Assembly: GCF_007827275.1 (NCBI RefSeq)
Contig: NZ_VISE01000001.1
Coordinates: 2,418,001 to 2,482,000 of the forward strand
Direction of reading: 5' to 3'
Length of the DNA stretch: 64,000 bases
Source: Gillisia sp. Hel_I_86
GTDB taxonomy: Bacteria; Bacteroidota; Bacteroidia; Flavobacteriales; Flavobacteriaceae
The notes below the pieces were generated by a model. It did no database searches and was not told where the DNA came from. It saw nothing but the letters and a program-made list of their open reading frames with translations. This document shows, piece by piece, positions 1-7,056 of the stretch (positions are counted from its first letter, which is position 1; every line of letters begins with the position of its first letter). A program made the position numbers and the translations under genes.

Positions 1-299
1 ATTTACCTAAAGGGCAAAGCGGGGTTGTGACCTTTGGAGTGGATGGCGGTTTTGATGCTGCGAAAGTAATTGCCGATGAGACTACTATTTTCTCCTTGCT
101 TGCAAATATTGGGGATACCAAATCTTTGATAATTCACCCTGCCAGTACAACCCATCAACAACTGGATGATGAACAACAGGAATCTACCGGAGTTACCAAA
201 GATCTCATCAGGCTTTCTGTAGGATTGGAGGATCTGGAGGACCTGAAGACCGATCTAAAACAAGCATTTTCCAAGATTGGTAAAAAGGTTTTAAAATAA
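1..299 (+). CDS. metY: O-acetylhomoserine sulfhydrylase, C-terminal part (cut by window edge)
   Basis: The frame is open from base 3, so this is the last 98 or so residues of a longer gene; the GTG at 27 is not a real start. The family is PLP-dependent and cytoplasmic, and makes homocysteine from O-acetylhomoserine and sulfide. The tail motif GDTKSLIIHPASTTH followed by SVGLED is typical of the Cys/Met-metabolism PLP family. The same block recurs in the MetZ-like gene at 2550 (GDTRTILTHPASTTH). The PLP lysine lies outside the window, so the substrate assignment rests on the tail and on the methionine genes that follow. It is followed by an interspersed repeat rather than an obvious terminator. 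Confidence 0.8.
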   Translation, partial: LPKGQSGVVTFGVDGGFDAAKVIADETTIFSLLANIGDTKSLIIHPASTTHQQLDDEQQESTGVTKDLIRLSVGLEDLEDLKTDLKQAFSKIGKKVLK

Positions 300-365
300 T
301 TGGTCGATTTAGGAAGGCAATTGGAATGAGCAAATCCTCATGCGTGATTTCCGATTGCTCTTTAT

Positions 366-470
366 AATCCCTCATTGAGGGTTTAATTACCCGTGGGCTT
401 GCCTCTCATATAAAAAATGTTTTCCAATTCTTACCTCATGGCTTATTTAGAGGTTCTTGATATAATAAAA
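366..470 (+). repeat. Interspersed repeat family R1, copy 1
   Basis: This copy starts with the small hairpin CCCTCATTGAGGG, then runs through GGGCTTGCCTC, an A/T-rich middle and ACCTCATGGCTTA. The same order of blocks occurs at 35530-35630 (opposite strand) and 47641-47760. All three copies lie between genes. I see no ORF in it. The function is unknown; it behaves like a small non-autonomous element. Confidence 0.6.
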
Positions 471-489
471 ATGTAAAAATAGATAGAAA

Positions 490-1497
490 ATGCTTCAAAA
501 GATAAAAATCTCAAATTTCAAGAACAGTGCGGGAACCATTCAGGAGCTCCAATTAACCTATCAAATTTTTGGTAGGGAATTAGGAACTGCGCCGATAGTT
601 CTGGTGAATCATGCGCTTACGGGAAATTCAGCAGTAACAGGGAAAAATGGCTGGTGGAAAGAAATAATTGGAATTGATAAAAGTATCGATCTTAAAGACT
701 ATACCGTTCTGGCATTTAATATTCCGGGGAATGGTTTTGATGGAGAGGAGTCTCATTTATTATTAAATTATAAAGATTTCAACCTAAGGGATATTGCTAA
801 ACTTTATTCTGAAGCATTAAAACAATTAGGGGTCTCTAAAATATTTGCAGGAATTGGAGGGTCTGTTGGGGGAGCACTCTTATGGGAGCAGGCAGTTTTA
901 GATCCAGATCTTTTTGAACATTTAATTCCCATTGCAACAGATTATAAAGCAACTCCGTGGGTGAAGGCACAATGTAAGGTGCAGGAACAGATTTTAAATA
1001 ATTCTGTAAGTCCTGTTGCAGATGCCAGAATGCATGCAATGACAATTTATAGAAGTCCGGAATCTTTCGTCTTTAAATTTGCTTCAAGTCAAAACCATAA
1101 AAGCGGAAATATTGAAGGCTGGTTGGAACATCATGGTAAAAAATTGGAAAACAGGTTTCAATTGGCATCCTACAAACTAATGAATCATTTGCTTTCTACA
1201 TCAGATATAAGCCTGGGGCGTGGAGATCACTTAAATTCCGCATCAAAAATCACAGGAGACATACATATTATCACCATAAATTCTGATGGCTTGTTTACAC
1301 CCAGTGAGAATTGGGATACTTATGTAAATCTGTCCCTTATCAAAGAAAACATAAGCATCCATGAAATTAGATCCATCCATGGGCATGATGCTTTTCTAAT
1401 TGAGAATTCTCAAGTAGCATCCTTTATAAACCCAATCTTCAACGCAGGTAACAAACAAAATGAAAAAAATAAACATAGTTCTATTCGGAGTAGGTAA
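490..1497 (+). CDS. metX: Homoserine O-acetyltransferase-like alpha/beta hydrolase (MetX family)
   Basis: The 335-residue protein is slightly short for MetX. It should transfer an acyl group from acyl-CoA to homoserine, activating it for direct sulfhydrylation. Family signposts are NHALTG at 40-45, GWW at 54-56, the nucleophile elbow GIGGSVGG with Ser125, Asp266 in SDGLFTPSE, and the hallmark GHDAFL with His299. These make a complete Ser-Asp-His triad. The last 38 bases overlap the start of the next gene (1460), so the two are translationally linked. The neighbours metY, hom and metZ support a methionine role. Acetyl versus succinyl specificity cannot be read from the sequence; metY upstream favours acetyl. 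Confidence 0.85.
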   Translation: MLQKIKISNFKNSAGTIQELQLTYQIFGRELGTAPIVLVNHALTGNSAVTGKNGWWKEIIGIDKSIDLKDYTVLAFNIPGNGFDGEESHLLLNYKDFNLRDIAKLYSEALKQLGVSKIFAGIGGSVGGALLWEQAVLDPDLFEHLIPIATDYKATPWVKAQCKVQEQILNNSVSPVADARMHAMTIYRSPESFVFKFASSQNHKSGNIEGWLEHHGKKLENRFQLASYKLMNHLLSTSDISLGRGDHLNSASKITGDIHIITINSDGLFTPSENWDTYVNLSLIKENISIHEIRSIHGHDAFLIENSQVASFINPIFNAGNKQNEKNKHSSIRSR

Positions 1498-2539
1498 TGT
1501 AGGGAGTTCCTTAATAAATCAGATATTGAAAGCCCGATCCAAAATTTTAAATTCCTCTCAATTAGAGATCAACCTTGTGGTTTTGGTAAATTCTAAAATC
1601 GCTTTTTATAACCATGACACATTAAAAAATTCATGGCTGGCAGATTTTAAAGCCCATGGATACCCTTATAAATTGTCACATATTATAAATCATGTCAAAA
1701 AAGAGAAACTCACCAATCTAATTGCCGTAGATGCAACTGCAAGCGAGAAGTTTGTAAAGAATTATAAGGAATTAATAAGAAACGGATTTCATATAGTGGC
1801 CGCCAATAAAACCGCTAACACGCTCTCTGATATTTTTTATAAGGAATTGAGGGGAGAGTTGAAAAAATATGACAAACAATTCTTATATGAAACCAATGTT
1901 GGAGCTGGGTTACCGGTAATTAAAACCTTACAGGATCTCCATTTGGCTGGGGAGGAAGTAACCAGAATAAGAGGGATCTTCTCGGGGTCTTTAAGTTATA
2001 TTTTCAATACTTTTTCTAGTAATAATAGAACATTTTCTGAAGTTTTGGACGAGGCAAGAAAGAAAGGCCTTACTGAGCCAGATCCCAGAATAGATCTTTC
2101 AGGAAAAGATGTGGGCAGAAAATTGTTGATCCTTGCCCGAGAGATTAATATCATTAAAGAACTTTCTGAAGTTAAGATAGAAAACCTGGTTCCCAATCAT
2201 TTAAATGGAAAAAGTCCTATTTCCCATTTTATCGAAAATCAACATGACTTAAACTTAAATTTTGAAGAGCGGAAATCGAAATTGGAGTCGGATGAGGTGT
2301 TAAGGCATATTGGGGAATTGGATGTAGCCAGTGGGGAATTAGCAGTTAAGTTGGTAACAGAAAAAAGAAGTTCTCCCTTTGGAAGCTTACAGGAAGCTGA
2401 TGCTTCCTTTGAAATTTACACAAAATCCTATGGGAATAGACCAATTGTTATACAAGGCGCGGGCGCGGGTGCTACGGTGACTTCAAGAGGGGTACTGTCG
2501 GATATAATAAAGATTTCAGAAAAACTTGAATGCATATAA
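1460..2539 (+). CDS. hom: Homoserine dehydrogenase, copy 1
   Basis: This 359-residue monofunctional enzyme reduces aspartate semialdehyde to homoserine, the branch point to Met and Thr. The N-terminal Rossmann motif is VLFGVGNVGSSL (8-19), then AANKTAN, the active-site block ETNVGAGLPVIKTL, and GLTEPDPRIDLSGKDV. There is no fused aspartokinase and no C-terminal ACT domain, so allosteric control by Thr is not expected from the architecture. The start at 1460 lies inside the end of metX but aligns exactly with the start of the paralogue at 4229 (MKKI.IVLFGVGNVGS). It sits 10 bases upstream of the metZ start. Confidence 0.92.
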   Translation: MKKINIVLFGVGNVGSSLINQILKARSKILNSSQLEINLVVLVNSKIAFYNHDTLKNSWLADFKAHGYPYKLSHIINHVKKEKLTNLIAVDATASEKFVKNYKELIRNGFHIVAANKTANTLSDIFYKELRGELKKYDKQFLYETNVGAGLPVIKTLQDLHLAGEEVTRIRGIFSGSLSYIFNTFSSNNRTFSEVLDEARKKGLTEPDPRIDLSGKDVGRKLLILAREINIIKELSEVKIENLVPNHLNGKSPISHFIENQHDLNLNFEERKSKLESDEVLRHIGELDVASGELAVKLVTEKRSSPFGSLQEADASFEIYTKSYGNRPIVIQGAGAGATVTSRGVLSDIIKISEKLECI

Positions 2540-2549
2540 AACACTAAAA

Positions 2550-3731
2550 ATGAAAGATACAAATATAGAAACTACGGTTGTTAGGACACAGGTAGAAAGA
2601 ACCCAATATTTAGAACATTCGGTTCCTTTGTACTTAACTTCAAGCTATGTTTTTGAAGATTCAGAAGATATGCGCGCATCTTTTGCAGAAGAGAAAGAGC
2701 GAAATATTTATAGTAGATATTCAAATCCAAACACCTCAGAGTTTATAGATAAAATGGTATTAATGGAAAAAGCTGAAGCCGGATTTGCTTTTGCTTCGGG
2801 CATGGCAGCAGTGTTTTCCAGTTTGGCGGCCTTATTAAATAGCGGGGACCATATTGTAGCCTGTAAATCTTTATTTGGGTCTACCCACGGATTGTTTAAT
2901 CACTATTTTCCCAAATGGAACATTTCTCATAGTTATTTTAAGATTGATGAACTGGATTCTATTGAAAATCTTATAAAACCAGAAACTAAAATTTTGTTTG
3001 CAGAATCCCCTACAAATCCCGGAGTGGATATTTTGGATCTGGAAAAATTGGGGGAAATTGCCAGGAAACATGACCTCATCTTAATTATAGATAATTGCTT
3101 CGCAACACCCTACCTTCAAAATCCGATAGTGTATGGGGCAGATCTGGTTATTCACTCGGCAACAAAATTAATAGATGGTCAGGGCAGGGTCTTGGGTGGG
3201 GTTACAGTGGGAAGCGCAGACCTTATTAAAGAAATATACTTGTTTTCAAGAAATACCGGCCCCTCGATGTCTCCCTTTAATGCATGGATATTATCGAAAA
3301 GTTTGGAAACCTTGCCGGTGCGTCTGGAACAGCATTGTAAAAACGCGCTTAAAGTCGCCAAGTTCCTTGAAAAACAGTCTGCAATTACAAGCGTGAAATA
3401 TCCATTTTTAAAGTCCCATCCCCAATACAAGCTTGCCAAAAAGCAAATGAAACTGGGTGGAAATGTCATAGCCTTTGAAATTAAAAAAGGACTTGAAGCT
3501 GGAAGAAAATTTATAGATTCCGTTAAACTTTGCTCAATATCTGCAAATCTGGGAGATACCAGAACTATATTAACCCACCCCGCATCTACCACGCATAGCA
3601 AACTATCTAAAACAGATCGACTGGAATCTGGGATTACCGATGGACTCATAAGAATTTCGGTAGGTTTGGAGCATGTGGATGATATTATAAAAGATCTTGA
3701 ACAAGCTTTGGCAGCAGGAGAAAATTTTTAA
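2550..3731 (+). CDS. metZ: Trans-sulfuration family PLP enzyme, O-succinylhomoserine sulfhydrylase-like (MetZ)
   Basis: The protein has 393 residues from ATG 2550, 10 bases after the hom stop; a TTG at 2526 would overlap hom and is less likely. It should join an activated homoserine with sulfide to give homocysteine. Family motifs are YSRYSNPNT, FASGMAAV, the PLP lysine in HSATKLIDGQGRVLGG, and the substrate block GDTRTILTHPASTTH. With metY at the window start, this genome has two sulfhydrylase-like enzymes in one cluster. Cystathionine gamma-synthase or gamma-lyase activity cannot be excluded by eye because the family is sequence-similar. Confidence 0.85.
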   Translation: MKDTNIETTVVRTQVERTQYLEHSVPLYLTSSYVFEDSEDMRASFAEEKERNIYSRYSNPNTSEFIDKMVLMEKAEAGFAFASGMAAVFSSLAALLNSGDHIVACKSLFGSTHGLFNHYFPKWNISHSYFKIDELDSIENLIKPETKILFAESPTNPGVDILDLEKLGEIARKHDLILIIDNCFATPYLQNPIVYGADLVIHSATKLIDGQGRVLGGVTVGSADLIKEIYLFSRNTGPSMSPFNAWILSKSLETLPVRLEQHCKNALKVAKFLEKQSAITSVKYPFLKSHPQYKLAKKQMKLGGNVIAFEIKKGLEAGRKFIDSVKLCSISANLGDTRTILTHPASTTHSKLSKTDRLESGITDGLIRISVGLEHVDDIIKDLEQALAAGENF

Positions 3732-3772
3732 AAACCATCAAAAATATAGATGAAATATTTTCAACTTTGTCT

Positions 3773-3803
3773 TGGTTTATAACTTGTTGTATCCTTAACT
3801 TTG
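3773..3803 (+). promoter_or_regulatory. Promoter of the leader peptide at 3820
   Basis: A TTG at 3773-3775 is followed after 20 bases by TAACTTTG (3796-3803), matching the Bacteroidota TTG...TAnnTTTG promoter pattern. Transcription would start about 10 bases before the leader ATG. Confidence 0.6.
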
Positions 3804-3819
3804 TTTTTTAAACAAGACA

Positions 3820-3888
3820 ATGGATAAAGTGATTCGTAATATGTATAAGTTAATGTGGGAAGCCCCTACAGCAGCTGCATTCGCGTAA
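3820..3888 (+). CDS. Candidate regulatory leader peptide upstream of hom copy 2
   Basis: This 22-codon ORF starts MDKVIRNMYKLMWE and ends in an Ala-rich tail (TAAAFA), with the stop at 3886-3888. It lies directly after a good promoter and 22 bases before a rho-independent terminator. Internal Met codons are at 3841 and 3853. The codons for T-A-A (3869-3876, CAGCAGCT) can pair with the 5' arm of the terminator with one mismatch, so a ribosome stalled at the Met/Trp codons would favour an antiterminator. I infer translation-coupled attenuation, probably sensing methionine; the sensed amino acid is uncertain because Tyr and Trp codons lie among the Met codons. Confidence 0.6.
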   Translation: MDKVIRNMYKLMWEAPTAAAFA

Positions 3889-3910
3889 AACTTAAAATAT
3901 AAGAATTACA

Positions 3911-3940
3911 AAAAGCCGCTGCCAACACAGCGGCTTTTTT
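3911..3940 (+). terminator. Rho-independent terminator (attenuator) after the leader peptide
   Basis: The stem AAAAGCCGCTG / CAGCGGCTTTT has a 6-base loop and a T run. It lies downstream of the 3820 leader and about 290 bases upstream of hom copy 2, consistent with an attenuator. Confidence 0.85.
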
Positions 3941-4228
3941 GTATTTAAAATTTAAAGGAAGCAACCTGAGATCTAATTAAAGATTTAGATTTCGAAATGC
4001 TAACAATAATAAAAGTAAAATGCTGTTAAGTTCAGTTCATAAGAAGGCAAATGAATTTAATGGCAGTAAAAATCAATAGTTGAATGCATTGCATTATAAT
4101 ATACAGCTCAAGGGGACTTTTTAAGTTGAATAGAAGGAGGAGACTAAAAATTGAGAAAACCTTTTGATATTATAAGCCCAATTGGCTGAGTTTTTGAAAA
4201 GGGCATTTATCTGTTAAAAAAAAGAATT
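3941..4228. other. Non-coding stretch between attenuator and hom copy 2
   Basis: This A/T-rich DNA has no convincing ORF or RNA. The only notable string is AGAAGGAGGAGA at about 4131-4142, purine-rich but too far from the next start to be its ribosome site. It may be a long 5' untranslated leader of hom copy 2. Confidence 0.4.
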
Positions 4229-5299
4229 ATGAAAAAGATTCATATAGTACTGTTCGGGGTAGGGAATGTTGGAAGTGCCTTGATCGACCAAATCTTGGAA
4301 GGAAGGGATTTGCTTAAGAAAAACTCAAAAGTGGAATTAAATATTCCAATTGTAGCTAATTCTACTAAGGCATTTTTTGAAGAAAAGTGTGTGCGCCCAT
4401 CCTGGGGAACAGATCTAAAATACTTCGGAGTCCAATATAATATAGATAAGATCCTTGGGTATATAAAAAAAGAAGGATTTAAGAAAGTGATCGTGGTCGA
4501 TGCTACGGCCAGTGATGAATTTGTCGAAAATTATTCCACATTCATCAAAAATGGCTTTGATATAGTTGCCTCGAATAAATCGGCGAATATGGGATCCACC
4601 TATTTTTATAATAACCTAAGAAGGGATTTAAACAAATACAACAAGCAGTTTTTGTATGAAACCAATGTTGGTGCAGGATTACCTATAATCGAAACCTTAC
4701 AGGGATTACATGCTTCCGGAGAAAAAGTAACGAAAGTGAGAGGAGTATTTTCAGGATCTATGAGTTATATCTTTAATGAATTTTCCAAGCAAAATAAAAT
4801 GTTTGCTTCCTTATTGGAGGAGGCTGGAATTCTTGGGCTTACAGAGCGTGACCCCAGAATTGACCTTTCTGGAATCGATGTAGCCGGGAAACTGCTCATT
4901 CTGGCAAGGGAGCTCCAGCTTAAGAAGGAGTTAACAGATGTTAAGATAGAAAACCTTGTGCCCAAACATTTAAGCAGGTTTAGTTCTTTGACTTATTTCA
5001 AGAATAACCTAAGTGATCTCAATATAGAATTCGATGAGTTAAAAGAGGGATTGAAGCCAGGTGAGGTGTTAAGGCATATTGGCGAACTGAATGTGCAATC
5101 TGGAAGCTTAGAGGTGAAATTAGTAAGGGAGAACGAAAATTCTGCGATAGGAAGATTAAAAAACACCGATGCTTCTTTCGAGATTTTCACAGAATCCAAT
5201 GGGGACCATCCTATAATTATCCAAGGAGCTGGGGCTGGATCGGCAGTTGCAGCTAGAGGAGTTCTGGCCGATATTACAAAGTTGGCAGTTAAATATTAG
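4229..5299 (+). CDS. hom: Homoserine dehydrogenase, copy 2
   Basis: This 356-residue paralogue is collinear with the gene at 1460: VLFGVGNVGSAL, ASNKSAN, ETNVGAGLPIIETL and GLTERDPRIDLSGIDV are all present. Like copy 1, it lacks aspartokinase and ACT domains. It probably arose by duplication within this cluster. Unlike copy 1, it is transcribed behind its own promoter and leader-peptide attenuator at 3773-3940 and ends in its own terminator, so the two copies can be controlled separately. The start ATG is preceded by an A-rich stretch, as is common for Bacteroidota. Confidence 0.92.
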   Translation: MKKIHIVLFGVGNVGSALIDQILEGRDLLKKNSKVELNIPIVANSTKAFFEEKCVRPSWGTDLKYFGVQYNIDKILGYIKKEGFKKVIVVDATASDEFVENYSTFIKNGFDIVASNKSANMGSTYFYNNLRRDLNKYNKQFLYETNVGAGLPIIETLQGLHASGEKVTKVRGVFSGSMSYIFNEFSKQNKMFASLLEEAGILGLTERDPRIDLSGIDVAGKLLILARELQLKKELTDVKIENLVPKHLSRFSSLTYFKNNLSDLNIEFDELKEGLKPGEVLRHIGELNVQSGSLEVKLVRENENSAIGRLKNTDASFEIFTESNGDHPIIIQGAGAGSAVAARGVLADITKLAVKY

Positions 5300-5342
5300 C
5301 GTCCCGACCTACTAGGACATCGCTATGAGTGAGAAATACAGG

Positions 5343-5392
5343 TAGTCCCCTAATACATATAAAAAATGAATTAGGGGACTATTTATTTTTAT
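5343..5392 (+). terminator. Terminator after hom copy 2
   Basis: The long stem TAGTCCCCTAAT / ATTAGGGGACTA is followed by TTTATTTTTA. It ends the hom copy 2 transcript. Confidence 0.75.
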
Positions 5393-5453
5393 AGGTTATA
5401 TGATAAATTTTGGGCAGGAGAATTTAAAGAAATTATTTATCTATATTCGCTAA

Positions 5454-5861
5454 ATGCTTTCAAAAAAGACGAAATACGGCATTAAAGCTTTATCCTATCT
5501 CGCCAAAAGGACAGGTAAGTCACCTGTTCAGGCCGCGGAGATCGCGAGAAGTGAAAATATCTCTCCTAAATTTTTAGAAAGTATCTTATTAAACTTGCGC
5601 AAGTCTGGCTTTCTGGGTTCCAAAAAAGGAAAGGGAGGAGGTTATTATTTGATAAAAGATCCAACGGAAATTCAAATGAAAACAGTAATTCGTGTTTTAG
5701 AAGGCCCTATTGCTATGCTTCCCTGTGTTAGTTTGAATTATTATGAAAAATGCGATGACTGTCCAGATGAGCTTACTTGTTCTGTTCATATACTGATGAT
5801 AGAGGTAAGAGACAGTACACTTAAAGTGTTAAGTGAAAAAACCTTAGCAGATCTTTGCTGA
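5454..5861 (+). CDS. Rrf2 family transcriptional regulator
   Basis: This 135-residue winged-helix DNA-binding protein of the Rrf2 family (IscR, CymR, NsrR relatives) starts MLSKKTKYGIKALSYLA, the usual N-terminus, with the helix-turn-helix around 25-60 (AEIARSENISPKFLESIL) and wing KKGKGGGYYL. Four cysteines are spaced PC-x9-C-x2-C-x5-C in the C-terminal half, which could hold an Fe-S cluster or sense thiol state. It stands alone just upstream of the sulfate-assimilation genes, so control of cysteine synthesis (CymR-like) is the best guess. Candidate operators are at 5968-5996 and 11870-11881. Confidence 0.85.
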   Translation: MLSKKTKYGIKALSYLAKRTGKSPVQAAEIARSENISPKFLESILLNLRKSGFLGSKKGKGGGYYLIKDPTEIQMKTVIRVLEGPIAMLPCVSLNYYEKCDDCPDELTCSVHILMIEVRDSTLKVLSEKTLADLC

Positions 5862-5953
5862 TTATCATCTTCTAGCATCTCTTAAATAGCAGATAAATAC
5901 TGTTAAAATTTAATTTTAACACCAAATTACTGGCACATATCAAAACTAGAGTC

Positions 5954-5996
5954 TATATTTGCTTAATAACCCACTAAACCTATAGGTTTATGGGTT
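5954..5996 (+). promoter_or_regulatory. Promoter with palindromic operator, upstream of DUF2061/cysI genes
   Basis: The -7 box TATATTTG is at 5954-5961. Overlapping the expected transcription start is a perfect 16-bp palindrome TAAACCTATAGGTTTA (5975-5990), flanked by AACCCA and TGGGTT arms (5968-5973, 5991-5996). A related palindrome sits in the same position before cysH (11870-11881). I infer a repressor site, most simply for the adjacent Rrf2 regulator. Confidence 0.65.
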
Positions 5997-6012
5997 TAAG
6001 TAAAAAATAAAG

Positions 6013-6267
6013 ATGTTAATGCTGTTGGACCAAGTTAAGAAAAGCAAGTATAAACAGGATAAGGGTGCCGAGAAACCTTTACGGAGCATGTTTAAAGCTA
6101 TTAGTTGGAGGGTTGTGGGAACCCTTGATACTATAGGTATCTCTTGGATCTTAACTGGAGAGATAAAAACCGCGCTTGCAATTGGGTCGGTAGAATTGGT
6201 GACAAAGATGCTGCTTTATTTTGGGCATGAGAGAATATGGGATAGGATAAATTATGGGAGACAATAA
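6013..6267 (+). CDS. DUF2061 family small membrane protein
   Basis: This 84-residue protein has the DUF2061 pattern: LRSMFKAISWRVVGTLDT, then two hydrophobic stretches (about 35-52 and 55-70), a GHERIWDRI-like ending and a basic N-terminus. The biochemical role is unknown. In Bacteroidota such genes are found with sulfate-assimilation genes, and here it is the first gene after the palindromic operator, 2 bases before the cysH relic. The start could also be the ATG at 6019. Confidence 0.75.
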   Translation: MLMLLDQVKKSKYKQDKGAEKPLRSMFKAISWRVVGTLDTIGISWILTGEIKTALAIGSVELVTKMLLYFGHERIWDRINYGRQ

Positions 6268-6269
6268 TT

Positions 6270-6899
6270 ATGAAAAATTATTCACAAAGCGAGTTAAAGA
6301 TACTCAATCAACAATTTAAGGGAATTAGTCCATCAGAAATAATCCAATGGGCCGTGGAAAGAAGTGAGCGTCCAGTAGTAACCACAAATTTCAAGCCTTA
6401 TGAAGCCGCCATTTTAAATGCATGTGTTAAGATTGACCCTAAAATGACGGTTGTTTGGTGCGATTCAGGATATAATAGTCCTCAAACATATCTTCACGCA
6501 AGATCTGTAATTGAAGAGCTAAATTTGAATGTGAAGATTTATTCCCCTCTACAAACAGCAGCTTATAGAGATGCGCTTTTTGGAGGCATACCTCAAATTG
6601 GCAGTCCTTTACACGATGAGTTTACCCGTCAAATACAATTAGAGCCTTTTCAGCGAGCAATGACAGAGCAATGACCAGATGTTTGTTTTACTAATCTTAG
6701 AAAAGGTCAAACGGCATTTAGTAATAACATACAAATTCTAAACTACAGTAAAGATGGCGTTTTAAAGGTTAGTCCGTTCTGTCATTGGACCAATGAGCAA
6801 ATGGATAGATACCTGTTACAGGAAAATTCACCTAACAAATTTAAATATATTGATTCCACAAGAGTGCTCGGAAATAGAGAGTGGAGTTTACAAGCTTAA
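6270..6899 (+). pseudogene. cysH: cysH pseudogene: in-frame stop and lost catalytic cysteine
   Basis: This is a full-length relic of phosphoadenylyl-sulfate reductase with 210 codons, exactly as many as the intact copy at 11964, and no indel. An in-frame TGA at 6672-6674 cuts the protein at 134 residues. Reading on past it gives FTNLRKGQTAF and LKVSPFCHW, plainly the rest of CysH. The catalytic C-terminal motif NRECGLH of the intact copy is NREWSLQ here, so the essential cysteine is also gone. Two independent lesions argue against recoding. It is probably a duplicate that decayed after the other copy took over. Confidence 0.9.
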
Positions 6900-6909
6900 A
6901 AATTGAACA

Positions 6910-6972
6910 ATGATTAATACCATTTCTATAAAATCATGTTATATGTGTATGGGCAATAAACCTTACACCTAA
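6910..6972 (+). CDS. Candidate Cys/Met-codon leader peptide upstream of sulfite reductase
   Basis: This 20-codon ORF starts 10 bases after the cysH relic. Its centre reads KSCYMCMGN: two Cys codons (6937, 6946) and two Met codons within five positions, rare residues in such a short peptide. The terminator at 7001 follows. The segment CACCTAAAAG (6966-6975), which includes the leader stop codon, can pair with the terminator 5' arm (10 positions, one mismatch, then CT/AG after a bulge). A ribosome stalled at the Cys codons would leave it free and prevent termination; a ribosome at the stop would hide it. I infer cysteine-sensing attenuation. Confidence 0.7.
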   Translation: MINTISIKSCYMCMGNKPYT

Positions 6973-7000
6973 AAGCTATTTCTATAAGTTTATTTATAAG

Positions 7001-7036
7001 AGTCCTTTTAAGTGTTTCACTTTAAAGGACTTTTTT
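7001..7036 (+). terminator. Rho-independent terminator (attenuator) before sulfite reductase
   Basis: The stem AGTCCTTTTAAGTG / CACTTTAAAGGACT (one mismatch) has a 3-base loop and six T. It lies 29 bases after the leader stop and 20 bases before the sulfite reductase start. Confidence 0.85.
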
Positions 7037-7056
7037 CATTTTAAAAATTACTATCC

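Noticed and set aside
326-367. Short ORF MSKSSCVISDCSL with two Cys codons, upstream of metX
   Set aside because: No proper terminator follows (only the R1 hairpin CCCTCATTGAGGG) and I find no complementary antiterminator segment, so I do not call it a leader peptide.
3179-3649. Long antisense reading frame opposite metZ (156 codons)
   Set aside because: It has no recognisable family and lies wholly opposite a well-conserved gene; it is a shadow.
5325-5345. Six-codon ORF before the hairpin at 5343
   Set aside because: Too short, no control codons; the hairpin fits a plain terminator for hom copy 2.
6672-6674. In-frame TGA in the cysH relic as selenocysteine or recoding
   Set aside because: No selenocysteine element is visible and the catalytic Cys is also lost, so a pseudogene explains both.
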